Shown: positions 39,801 through 53,800, counted from the stretch's first letter. The stretch: 64,000 bases of DNA from Dendrophyllia cribrosa (GCA_024195265.1 JAJLRJ010000004.1:30996785-31060784); one strand, 5' to 3'. The notes: generated by a model not told the origin, from the sequence alone. A program made the numbers and translations.

Positions 39801-41850
39801 GAGCAACGTTTACTCACTTTTTACTTCAGTAAAAGTTACATTAAAATACGTTCATAGACGAATAAGCCGTTACGTGCGACCTAAATGGCAGTTTTCCCTA
39901 CCCTTTTCTATACTTCAACTCGTGGAATCCCTACCCTCCAGGTTAAAAAAGGTATCCCTTTCGGGCGGAGCATCCCCGTATACCCATTACAGGATACCAA
40001 TTCCTTTGACAAGTAGCTTTACTTATATTTATCCTAATAGTTATTATTGATATGTCTGTCACCCAACTGTGGTCTTGGTCCAACTTAATTTTTATTTACA
40101 TGACAAAATTAAAGAGGGCCGTACTTTTAATTATGGGTTCGGACTCCACAATTTAGTAGAACCGTGCCTTTAATAATGAATTTCCTGTAAATAAGTTAAT
40201 TATTACATACTATGCTTTTTTGTGGTTTCTTTTTAGGACTTAGCTGATCTTGAAGCATATCGTGCAAAGCTGAAGGAGGTTAATACGTACATTGCACAAG
40301 TAGAAAAAGACGTTTCCACAAAACTAGACACCACCACTCGTTTTGAACACCCACAAGAGGAATACAAGATCTCTAAGGTAGAAATTCAGATGGCATTGCC
40401 ACCGCTAAATTATATAGACCCTTTTAATAAATACCACGATGCATCATTTTCCGCTAATGACGTCAAACATATTCTTTTGAATTGCAAGAGAATTCAAAAG
40501 AATATGTTTGACGTCATTAGCGGAAAATGATGCATCGTGGTATTTATTAAAAGTGTCTATAGGGTCCATTGTTGTGTTGTTTTCTCAGCAAATCAGAGAA
40601 GACCTTGAAAAGAGCTGCGTACTGTGGCATGTCATGCATAGGGAAAGGACAGAGATCTGGATTATGGAAACATTCCGGTTTTACTTTACTCAGCCCTTTC
40701 ACCGCTTTGCTTGGCCTAGTAACAGTTAACCAAGTAGTCCACAGTTTGAGATGTGATCGTATGGACACTCTGATACAGTTAGCGGCAACTTATTCTAACG
40801 AAAAACTCATTCTTCTGTCGAAACGTTTAGGCAAAATTTGGACTTGAGTAACATCTTACAATTCACCGAAAACGCAAGACTGTCTTTATTGCTATGAGCT
40901 GCTTTTCGTGGAAATTTTAGCTAGTTACGAAATTTAATGCCAAATTTGTTATTTCTTATTGTATTTTAGGCTCTCAAGGACGACATTTCCAATCACCGTG
41001 CAGACGTAGGAGATGTGATCGAGAAAGGAGAGACGGTGATAAACAGCGGCAAAGCTGACGAGATTCAATGTACAGAGATAAACAATGAAATTCTCCTGCT
41101 TCACGATCGATGGGAAAAACTGGAAAAACTCTCTCAGAGGTTACACAAACGGTAAAGTAGTTTTAAATTTGTAGTAGTGGTAGTGTGACCACGACACATG
41201 ATTCGTAGTACAGCGAACTCTCTCTAAGCCGGACACCCTCGGAACACGCTCTGGACACCCTTGGGACCAGTTCGTTACAGACAAACAAGTGAAATGCGGC
41301 CGAGACCAGCTAGCTTATAACTAATGTCCGCCTTACAGGGGTGTCTGCTTTGAGAGAGTAATTTCACAATGCAAAGGAGTACAAAGCTTATAATATTCTC
41401 AATCATACTGCCATTAAAAAATACCTGCTTGACCTTTGCCAACTGGCAACTGTCGAAGTTTTTAACACTAAAGAGTCTCAATTGCTAGGACATCTAGCAT
41501 TGACTCTTGGAGTTGAAAGGGTCAACCGTTTTCACACAGTAGTGCTGTAAAAGTTTTGTTTTATGTTTAGGTGTCGCGGAGCTGTTGTGTCTCCAAGGGA
41601 ACAACAGATTGACGTTTATATCTTATGGATCACAGAAATGAGGAGTGAAATAAGCACACGAGGACACAGCAACGATCCTGCACACATCATGAAGGAGATC
41701 AGAGAGCATGAGGTGTGAACTTCGTTTCTTTTAATCGATTTAATTAACTGACTGACTGACTGATGCACTGACTGACTGACTGACTGATGCACTGACGGAT
41801 TGACGGACTGACCGACTGACTGACTGATGCACTGACTGACTGACTAATGC

Positions 41851-41881
<31 letters not shown>

Positions 41882-44800
41882 GACTAACTGGCTTTCTGGT
41901 CGGTTGACTGACTGTCTGACAGACTGTCGGATTGTCGTTAAAGGATCCGAAAAAATCAAACTGTATTAGCTTTCACAGTGTCCTTTAAAGGCACTAAAAT
42001 GACTGGGAAAACAGTACAATTCCACGCGTTTTCCTTAAACATTCCTCGCTGGGTGCCCCTTGTATTAACGGGGTTCTACTGTACAGTTGATACCCTTGAT
42101 ACGGTGTCGCCAGAGGGACAGAACTGTGTGTCCGTATTACAGTGGACAAAGTTGTATGTTTGGAAGTCTTTTGGGGACAATATAAATTTTCGGTATTATG
42201 GACTGTGCTTACAGGCGGTGGGATGAAGAGAGCTGAATGCTGAAATACTAAATATGTAATATTTTTCAGGGCGCCATCGCAAAAATTGAGCGAAAACAAC
42301 CAGAAATTGAACGAGTGATGGAGGAAGTGAACGACTTGTGCCAAAAGCCGTTTATTGATGATGAAGATCGTCTGGAACTTGAAAAAAAGTTGGATGAATT
42401 GCGCAAGGGCTGGGGCGAGGTGCGAACTGAGGCACTGCAAAAGGAAACAGAGTAAGTTATCACACACCAACAGCAAAGCGCATGCTCTGATTAGACAATT
42501 TGCGCTGTCTATTTGTCTTTGTTTTCACTCACAAGCATGTCAAACTAGATGATCTACTGACACAACTCTCAATGCTATGCTGTATTAGTTGATGGTTGTT
42601 ATCGATGAACAAAGTTCTCTTCCCTACCACTTTCAACATTCCTTCTTTTCAAGCATCAAATAGCTGCTTAACAAAAAAAAGCTGCTAGTCATGTATTTAT
42701 CCTTTTATGAGCTGATTTTTCAAACAAGGTCGAAAGTTGAACCAACGTATATATATTTTTTTTCGCGACACCTTAGAACAAAGAATAACAGTTGGCTAAC
42801 GTTTTGACCTCGTTTGTAAAATCGACCCCTCTCTTAAACCAATGATACATCGTTCAACTCTTGTTTACCAGCCAATGCTGCGACTGTTATAATTGGTGAA
42901 CGGAACAAAACCTGGCTTCATACCGTTCGACATGTTGATTGACGTAAGAAAAAGCAGCAATATAAAATAAATAAATAAATGCGACTGCGACTGCGACTGC
43001 GATTGTTGTTGTTTCAGTCCATTCAACTTGTTCAACATGAGCTCAGGCCCTGCTTCGATGAACGATTAAGCGTGTTGAACAGTAATTGAAAAGACACCAC
43101 GAAGCAATAGCCCATTTCCGAGTTGCTCTTACAGTGGCGGATCCAGGGGGAGGGTCGGGGGGTTCCGGACCCCCCCCCCCATCAGACCTGTATCTCCCAT
43201 GTGGTTCATAAAAAATAGAATAAAATTGTTTTATACGTAGTTTCACTTCCACAAATTGACTGATTGTCAAGTTTTTGACTTAACAAACGCTTTTTGACTC
43301 TCACGAATGCCGGAAATGGCGTTTTAGAGGGTAAAATCGGAAAATTTTTTCGGGGACATGCACCCGGACCCCCCCTTTCAGAAATTCCTGGATCCGCCCC
43401 TGTCTTAGCCTTAGTTTTCAAACCGACGCCAAGTGCAAAACCATTCATATGGATATAAGTTTTTTTTGCATGTGAAACAAAACTCATATCCATATTATTT
43501 TGCACTTGGCCTCGGTTTGAAAAGGAGGAGCGGGGTCGTAGCTGTCCAAACGATGTCTGTGATTGGCGAACGAAACAACTAATATATCACTTGAAAAATG
43601 TCCCTATCCCTCATCCCTATCCCAGCGGGACAAATCTATTGTTTTCTTAGCGAATCACAGACATCGTTTGGACAAGTGCAGGACTACCCAAAAGGAGGCT
43701 AACAGCAACTCGGAATTGGGCTAATATCAATCAATCAATCAATCCTTATTTGCCCCAATAATGTTATTTACAAAGATGATATATTACAGTGTCTTAAAAA
43801 GGAGCAGGAGCCCTCAACAAACCCTTCTGGGCTTTTTTTTATAATTGCAACTTAGTCCCAACACTTGTTGGCCAGTAAATGTAAATGTTAAAGCGTGCAT
43901 CTTAGCGGACAGACATCGTTTGGACAATTGCAGGACTACCCAAAAGGAGGCTAACAGCAACTCGGAATTGGGCTTATAGTTGCAACTTAGTTCCAACACT
44001 TGTTGGCCAGTAAATGTAAATGTTAAAGCGTGCATCATTCCCTTTTCTAACGTCTTTTACTAATTGTTTCTTCTTTTAAACCAACTGTTCTTTCACCTAA
44101 TCTCAGATATCAGGCAACAAGACTGGGTATCTCACGACTTGCTGTCACCGTTTTGTGCGTAAAAGTTAATTATACTTATGGTTAAATAACTGAAAAAATA
44201 TTAAACTATATTTATATAACTAGCATTAAATCTTAATGCGTTTTAATTTTGTTCAATGTTGACCTTGCAAACTTGCACTGATATAAAACCGAAAAAGTAT
44301 AAAATTGCTTATGGCCCTGTCACACTATTGCGTATCGAACTAGCGTATGCCAGCGTATGAAAAATATCACTCATACGCTCGTATACGCTGACATACGTTA
44401 AGGGTACGTTAGGCATAGGTTGTATACATTTCATGCACTGTCGCATACGGTGGCATACGCTGGCATACGGCGAGGCAGAAAAAAATTTTTAAGCATGCTT
44501 AAAAATTTAGTGCGTATTCGGACCTATGGTTTATACGCTAAGCATACGCTAGGCATACGCTGAATACGCGAGAGTTACGCTAGAGGTACGTTACCCATAG
44601 GTCAAGTATGCTGGTCAAACGCTGTATTTTCAAGGGAATTTTGTGCGTATGAAAATTATTTTATGAATTTTCATACGCAACTCATACGTTTCTCTCATAC
44701 GCAATAGTGTGACAGGGCCTTTAGAAACTTTCATGGGATTTATTTTAGCCCATTCGTTCATTTGTATTGCTACTTAAATGTGATATCAACAAAAAAAATA

Positions 44801-47800
44801 ATTAAATTATTCAATACTGACCTTAAAAAGTATTCTTGAAAACAGTAACAAGTAACAGGCTTTTTAAATTTATATAAAGCATTCTGAAATTCTTGACGAA
44901 CCGAATTATTGAGAAAGTACAGTATTATTGTGTTATATTTTTTTTTATTATTTAAATTAAAACAATTATCTGGAGGTTTTAAATTTAAGGCTAATAATAT
45001 TAAGATATAAACTGCTTTACTTTTTTTATACTTAAATGCCAGCCATCTAACATAGCTATAATGCAAACTTACGGAACTTGTCTATGGATTGTCATCTTAA
45101 GTAAAGACCCGTTTACACAGGCGAATTTTTGTGCAATTTATGTCGCACTTTTCGATGCAAATTTTGTCGCGCGCAAGTTGCACCTTCAAAATGCGCGTGT
45201 TAACTAGAAGCAATTTCAGTGCGATTTGAGCGCGATATTTCACGCGATGCAACTTGGCGGCGATTTTTGGGAAATTCTAGCAAATTTCGCAACTGAATCG
45301 CACAGAAATCGCCGCTAGTTTAAACTTGCGACAATAGTTTTATTGGAAAGCGCGACAAAAATAGCGTCAAAAAATCGCACGTGTTTAAAAGATATCTTAA
45401 AACTTTATTCCAAAACATCACTAAATTTTGGGTCTAGTTATGTGGTCTCAACTTTTGAGTCTGTGAATGACTCCATTCACATGAAAGCTCTCCAGCAGTT
45501 GACTTTCCCATGGTGATGGTTGTTTTGTAGTATTTTACAAAATGAAATTTGGATTTAAGTTTTGATTTTAGCCGCTCCTGGTGGTGAAAAAGAACAATGT
45601 CATTTTTCTTTTGCAGTCTTCAGGACAAGCTGGCGCAACCCTCACCGGCCGAGGAAAATGTTGAGACAGAAGTTCTTGTTCAAGTTGAGCAGGACAGCGT
45701 TCAATCAGCTCCGTCTGAATTTAGTACGCTAGAAATTCAAGTAAGTGTCATATAATTTTGTCAATTCTATTGGCAAGTTTACCTGTGGGACAGAAAATTT
45801 TGCCTTTGCATCATCTTTTCATTAACGTCGTACTTATCCAGAGCGTTTCTTTTAAATTTTAGCCAAGGGTCCAAGATGTTGTTGAAACGAGCTCAAACGT
45901 GCACTATTTGATCGATTTCGAAGATGGTTCTGGCGTCTATCAAACTGACAGGTAACGACTGTTCTTCCCCTGGTGCCAGTAACGCATTAATGTGGTTGGT
46001 CACGCAAATGTTAAACCGCCACTTGACGGAAAGTTTAATAAGTCACGAAAAGTTAACGTGAGTTGGTCACGCAAAATAATGTGGAGCTAGTCACGCAAAC
46101 TTTAAGGAGGTTACGCAAAGTTAAATGGTAGGTCACGCAAAGTGAATACAGCTTGCCATGCAAAGTCGAAGAGACGTCTTATAAAGTCACATAAAGTTAA
46201 TGGGGCTGCAAATTGTAGTTTACGGAAAAAGGAAGAAGGTCATGCAGAGTTTGAGGTACAAGATCACACAAAGATCATGCAAAGTTCGTTCGCCATGTAA
46301 CTCTATTAAAACAATTTACTTCTATGTGGTCACACAAAACAGTTGACAATGTTGAACTTCTTTTTTTCAGTGTTGATAAGGAGGCAGAGAAGGAAGCTAA
46401 ACTTGCCATGTTAAAAGAGAAAAGGAACGCCATCATGCTTGTTTTAAGAAACTGTTCAGGGATATTGGAGAATTTAAAATCATCAGGAGCTCCGAACCAC
46501 ATTCAAGAGGTTAAAGAACAACAGGACATCGTCAAGGTAAACGGAGAGTTAATTTAATCCGGTCTGATTTTAAAGAAGAGAAATAAACTGTCGTGATACA
46601 TGTGATTTCGTACTCAGATATTCTCTCTTTGGATAGAACATGTTAAATATGTTATTTGACTGGAATTTTTTCAATACAACGCGTGCGCGTTCATTGGTTG
46701 ATTTATGGTCACATGACATCTAACAAACAAACAAACTGTTTCCCGCCAAAAGTCCATGAGCGGGCAACATTTTTGGCGTCAGAGGGTAACAGTGCACTGT
46801 TGCCCGCTAGCACACGTGATCAGACCGTGACAAAAGGTGGCATAAATATTATGCGATTAATGTATACCTCCATTGCTCGGCGCGTTTTTCAAACTGTGTT
46901 GTGTTGTGCGGGCTCTTTGTGTTGCTACATGACAAATCACTTAATGACCGATCCCTCGGGAAACAGTGGATTTTGTTTCCCGAGAATCTCGGTGTCGAGG
47001 GAAACCGATCGAGATTCTCGGGAAATAAAACGGTCATGCTAGCTCATGCTCATGCTTATGCGTATGCTTATTCTCATGTCGCTAGTGAAATCCAGGTTTA
47101 AAGCTCCCTGTTGAGGTATCGGGGAAATGAAACACGCCCTGGTTCCAGATATAAGGTGCTCTGTGTTACCAGCTATCATCTCACCTGATAGAGTCATTTA
47201 TATTTCTAGGAATGTGATTCTGAATTGAAGGCAGGCGAGCCGCTCCTACAAGACGCTATTTTGTATGGAAGAGAGTTAACACAAGATGATCTGTTTGATA
47301 AAGACGAGAAGGAAGACATCACACGTGATATGGCACAGCTACAGGAACACTATGATGAAATGAGGAACTTTGTTGATGATGAACAAGAGGGGTTTGTGAA
47401 GTTATTTTCTTTGCCTTCATTTCAAGTGCATATGAAGTAAAAAAGAATTTCCATGGTTTGATAGTGCTTTACTTTCTTTATCTAAATTTGTAGGTTTCAT
47501 CGAAAAGATCCTTCCCATTGTGAAATTATTCGACTTGAAAGTTTTGAATTTTCCGCCAGAAAGTGTCTCTATCGAGCGCGCGGCCAAACAAGGCTGTGAC
47601 GTAGAAAATTCTTCAACTCACGAGTATCATGGCGGCAAAGGAGAAATCTTCGACCTCGGCGACTTTCTGTCTCGTGTCTAACAGCGACTCTGTAGAAGAC
47701 ATAACTATATCACAGTCTGACATTCTTTTGAAGAAATGGAACAAAACACACTGAGCATACAAAAGAACGAATCTTAAGTATTTTCTACGTCATCAACGCC

Positions 47801-50800
47801 ATGGATATCGACAATTCGTTCCCAGTCTCCGGGACACTGATTTCTGCAAATTGTGCTTCTTTGGACGGCAAAAAAGAGGCTTTAAATTTTTTTCTGACAA
47901 ATTTCTTTTATCATTTCGAAATAAAGACATAATAGCCTCCAAAAAAAGACAAACTAAAAAATTACTTCATATGCACTTTAAAGGGACATTGTCCCGGCTG
48001 ATATATCGGATCTGTCAACCTCGATAGGCAAAAGTGGTTTGCATTTTTAAGCAAAGATGATGAAAAAACAAACTTGTATTTGTCAATCTTATAACATTGT
48101 TTTTTATTTCATCTTAAAGTCTCGTTGTACTGAGCAAAGAGTTGGAGAAACGAAACAAGATCCGTGACTTGGAGAGCAAAAGAGATGATTTGAACGAGAA
48201 ACTGGACTCTTGTCAGGATAAGTTACGACTCGTAAAACGAGATGAGAAGCCACACGATTCCAAGGCAGATGAAGACCTTTTGGCAGCAGCAAAGGTGAGG
48301 AATGAAGTGGAGGTTCGGTGGTGTAGTGGTTAGCGTGTTGGAAAGGAAAGTACTGCTCAATAGTTTTCATTTGAATGGTTACACTTTAGGAATTCATCCA
48401 CAGACTCAAAAGTTAGAACCATCTTGTGCAGCACAATAAACAGCACCACAGGAAAGTGCTGCTCGATAGCTTTCATTTGAATGGTCACACTTTAGGGCTT
48501 CTTTTCGCAGACTCAAAAATTAGAACCACCTTGTACAGCATAGTAAACAGTACTACAGGAAAGTACTGCTCAATAGCTTTCATTTGAATGGTCACACTTT
48601 GGTATTTCATCAACAAAATCAAAAGTTATAACCACCTTTCCTTTTCTAAGGCCTGCTATGAGGAAGTCCATTCACTTGAACCGGAAGTGAAAGAAGTTGC
48701 GGATGCCGGAAATGATCTCGTGCAAAGTGAAGGTCTACATGGTGACCAAAAAGAAGACATTGACAAAGACATTCACGATATTGAAGATAGGTACGAAGAG
48801 CTGAAGAAGAGGAGCGACGAGGAAGTAAAGAGGTAAAATATCTTATCGGTTTTGTTTTGTTTTGTTTATTTGTTTTGTTTTTTTTTTCAACTTTTTTTGG
48901 ACACAAAGTAACAAAATAGGATGTACCAAAGAGAAAAGGCGCGAACGGCACTCGAAGCCCCATACGGCACTCGACGCCCCATACGGCACTCGAAGCACCA
49001 TACGGCACTCGAAGCACCATACGGCACTCGAAGCACCATACGGCACTCGAAGCCCCATACGGCACTCGAAGCCCCATACGGCACTCGAAGCCCCATACGA
49101 GGCGCCTACCCAAGAAACTTAAAACATGTAGTTAATACTAGATGTAAACTGACTGCCTCGCTTAAATGGAAGGTGGGTGCCTGGTGTATCCAGGGGCTTC
49201 CTATGTGGCCAGCCAGCCCTTAGATGTTCATGTTAGTATTCTGCGGGATTATTCACGCGATAACAAGGTTGTGGCTCTTTCTTCTCGCGGTTTCGGCTCT
49301 CAGATTAGCAGCCTGTTTTTTTTTTTTTTTCGCGGGAACAATTCGGACCGCTACGCAGGCTACATGTCAGTGAATATTTTTTCAGGACCGAAGGAAGGAA
49401 AATAATATAATAATAATATAGAGGATAAATACGTGACAGTGACTAAATAGCCCATTTCCGAGTTGCTCTTAGCCTCCTTTTCAAACCAAGGCCAAGTGCA
49501 TGGTTTTGCACTTGGCCTCGGATTGAAAAGGAGGCTAAGAGCATCTCGGGAATGGGTTATTGTGTCCCCTACTCTGGAGACCAGTAAGGAGAATTTATGC
49601 TTTGACTTTGGGGCTGAAAGGGTTAACGTGTTCATTTATTTCGATATCTTAGGCTCGAGGAGCTTTTTTCCCAGGAAGAGTCTGACAAAAAGGCAAAGCT
49701 GGATAAGTGGCAGGAAATTACAAACAAAACAACGAAGCTAATTGAGGATAGCCGATCAAACCTTAATAAGATGAAGGCCAAGGACCCTCACACCACCCCT
49801 GAAATACGAGAACAGATCGAAGAAATAGAGGTGAGCGACGTCATGAAGTAGTTTGCAAAGGCGCAAAAAAAAAGCAAAACCGAACAGCAGATAGCAACAG
49901 TGGTTTATTTCGATTTATTAAACATAGAGCGGTATTTACGTCGGGCAGATTTAGCAAAAACAATGCGACTTGAAATGAAGATGTGACTGCCTGTTGAATT
50001 GTTTGAACAGGAGTTATTTTAATCTTTCGAAGCACGCACTGACGTTCTTGGGTCGACTGTAGCCGTGTTCGACTTTACCTTACGGCTTACACGCTTAATT
50101 ATTATTCGCCGAAGTGGAGGTAAATATTAAACACTTAATGACTGGTCCAGAGGGAAACAGTAAATTTTGTTTCCCTCGAATCTCGATGAAACATCGAGAT
50201 TCGAGGGAAACAAAATTCCAAATCCAAAAGTGATACTATCATCACTTGGCTTTTTAGTTTTTCTTCCTATTTCAAGATAATAAAACAAGCTTAAAGCAAG
50301 CTCCTGGTCATAATCATGGATACACGATGTATCAACCAGGACAATTTCCCTTTAATAGGAATTAGTATAAATCTACTAGCGTGTTCTATCACGAATACTG
50401 TTCTCTTCGGCTCCGCTACTCACTATCTATCCTGTACATTATTCAATAAAACGCGAACCTGTCTTGTTATTATTTAAGCTTTGAATGTCTAGTAGATTTA
50501 TACTAAAACAGTTAGATTAAGAACTACCGAGTTTGAATAGCCAATCAGAGCGCGCGATAAACACTTTCCCTGGGTTGGTATGTACTGACAACTGTTATTT
50601 GTTGTTTACCTCAGAAATGCATCAACGACCTGGCATCCGCATTTCCTGAGATAGAATCTGGTTACGATTATGGTAACGACTTGCTCGGAGACAAACGATT
50701 TAGCGAAGGAGATAAGGATAAAATCGAGAGGGATATGGACACCATCGGACAGGACTTTCAAGTTTTACAAAAAGACATCAACGACGAACAGGACAGGTCA

Positions 50801-53800
50801 GAAATATTATAAACCGTTAGTGTTTTCGTCATGATTTGACCATTCTGATCCTGGCCATTCGAAGCCAAAATACACTTATTAATAGTTTTATTGCACAGAA
50901 CTAGGTCATTATATATGTAGGGGGTTTTCATCGATGAAGATATAGGATTTATTTATATGAAGATATATGATTTATGAACATGTACATGAACATGAAGATA
51001 TGATTTATAAATATATATATATTTATGTTGTAGTTAATTTTTTATCTCGGGTAATTTTTATTTTCCAATGTTTTTGGGTATGGTAATATATGCTAATGAA
51101 TTTGAAACAAAGGAAAAACAAAAATTACCTGAAATAAAAAATTAACTGCAACATATATATATATATATGAAGATACACCTAATTGCAATAACGTTGTCAT
51201 AGAAAAATGAAAACTAAACCAACCGACATTGGCAGAGAACCCACACGTTTATAGCTGTTCATTAATCGTCCAGTAAAGATAACATGATTTATCTGTGTTT
51301 TGAGGCCGTTTCTATGGGAGTTTCTTTGTATGCCTAATTAATTCCAATTGCCTATTTTCATTTTTCGTTTTTAAATTTGTTGTTTTTCTATGATACCGTT
51401 AGTGCAATTAGGTGTATATTATTTATGTATATGAAGATATACGATTTATGTATATGAAGATGTTTGTTTTCGCCATTCCAAGGTATCGATATCAAGGTAT
51501 CGATATCGTCCGTCCAATGTATCGTTAAGGTATCGATATCGTCCGTCCAAGGTATCGATAGGTATCGATACGCTCAAAACTGTAACCAGACAACTGTCCC
51601 TTTTTAAGGTGCTATGTCTTGGGAATTTTCACTTTTTATTGAGTCAAAACTGTCCCATTTAAAAACTATGTACAATATGCTTATAGAACACTAAGAGGAA
51701 CACATCAAGTCAAAGTTCGAAGAGAAAATCAACCATAATGTTGATAAACTTAAAAAAAAATGGCCCATGGTTTTTTAGGTTGCAAGCCATTTACATCCTC
51801 GCCTTCTGCAGCCCAATACACCTATTTTTACTCTTAGAGCACTAGATTAATGGTTTTAAACAAACAAAAAACATCGGGTTCTCACTGTTATAAATATGTC
51901 ATGACATATAACATATGACTCACAAACAAGGAACGTTTACTAGCGAAAATGAAAATTACAGGACAAACTTACCTTATCCTTCATTATTAACGTCAGATAT
52001 CCTTGCCAAACAATAATAACAAGTAAAAGAACCCCAAAGTTTTCCCAAACCGACGTTTCAGCTCATCGAGCATTCGTAAACACAACGGCCGTAATGGCGG
52101 ACTGACGATTTACTCCCATTTACTCCATGTACGCAATTACCGAAGTGTAACATATCAACAAATTCAAAACAAAAAATGCAAACCCCGAGATTGCGCAGTA
52201 CAGACTGTAATTCAGCTTTAAAGGACATTTCGCACCAAGATGATCATACTAAACATGCCATTCCGTGGCTCACACCCATTCAAAGGACATTTCGCATCAG
52301 GATGATCATACTAGACATGGCATTCCGTGGCTGACGCCCTTTGCACGCACCAGGGTGACCATACTAGACATGGCATTCCGTGGCTCACACCCTTTGCAAA
52401 GGACATTTCGCACCAGGATGGTCATACTAGACATGCCTTTCCGTGGATCACACCCTTTGCAAAGGACATTTCGCACCAGGATGTTCATACTAAACATGCC
52501 ATTCCGTGTATCACACCCTTTGCAAAGGACATTTTGCACCAGGGTGATCATACTCGACATGCCATTCCGTGGCTCACACGATTTGCAAAGTTATACTCAC
52601 ATTGTTGTTTGTGGTGCATAATCTGTTTAGGTTGTATGCCTTGTTGTCAGATGCATCCGCTGAAGAGGAAAGAAAGTTGGAAAAATTGAAAAAGTGGAAG
52701 GACTGGAAAGACAAATTGAATTCCAAATACAAGAAGACCCGCGGCAAGTTTAACAAAGTCAAAGGACAAGGAATTCCTAAGCAACCAAAGAAAGTACAAG
52801 AGCAGCTTGAGCATACACGTGTAAGTCACAAGTGTAATTCTTACAAAAGGGCAAAATAAGTAATATATCAAACACAACGGAGAGTGTTTCGTATGGATTT
52901 CCAAACACCGAGAAGTGGGTTGAAAAAACGAGGTGAAGCCGATTGTTTTTTAACCGAATTCGAGGTGGATACCTGACGAAACAGTGTTTCAAGAGTCTGA
53001 TATAACGTCTCAAATTGATCATTAAAAAAAAGAGAAAGCGAAGGAATAAAATCGGCAAAATCTATGCTAATTAAGATCGGGTTTCCAAACCATGAGAAGG
53101 CGCGGTGGTATGGTGGTTAGCGCGTCGGACTTTCAACCTGAAGGTCGGGGATTCGAGCCTGGTCTCTGCCGTCATGTTGTTTCCTAACTTTGCCCCACTT
53201 TGTCTCTCTCCGCCCAGGTGTATAAATGGGTACTGGCGACAAAATGCTGGGAGGTAACCTTGCGATGGACTAGCATCCCATCCAGGAAGGAGTTGTAATA
53301 CTCTCAGTCAGTAACAATTGACTTAAGCAAGTCGTCAATAGAGAAATATGTACAAGCATATCTAGAAGATGACATGATAAAACACTTCCAGTTTCTTATC
53401 AGTGTTGTTTACTATATTTGTTTTATTTTTTTTAGGAATGCTCAGCCGACATCGCGGAATCAGTGCCTGAACTCCAGGAGGCGTTTAAATACGCCAATGA
53501 ACTGATCGGTGATAAAGATGTTGAGTCGGATGATAAAGAGGCTATAAGAAAAGACGTGCAAGAAATCGGAGAGGGGTTCAAGAGCTTGAAACTGGAAATT
53601 AATGATTATGAGAATGAGTAAGTATTTGGGACCACAGAAATAGATGGAATAAAAACAGCCCTTCTTCAAAGATGTAACTGTGTTATTCGTGTCAGTTTTC
53701 CAATTGTCCGTTGTGTGCATCGTACATAAACTAAAACCGTATTCTTGCCTTTAATTCTGTCACTCTCAGATCCGTAGATTCATTGAGGCAATTTACGCCT

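Noticed and set aside
41744..41959. Ser/Gln-rich minus-strand frame
   Set aside because: Translation of the (GACT)n array.
48846..49122. multiple frames such as [13 protein letters not shown] repeats; also considered as a CRISPR-like array
   Set aside because: The 19-bp units are directly adjacent without unique spacers and the genome is clearly eukaryotic. It is a minisatellite.
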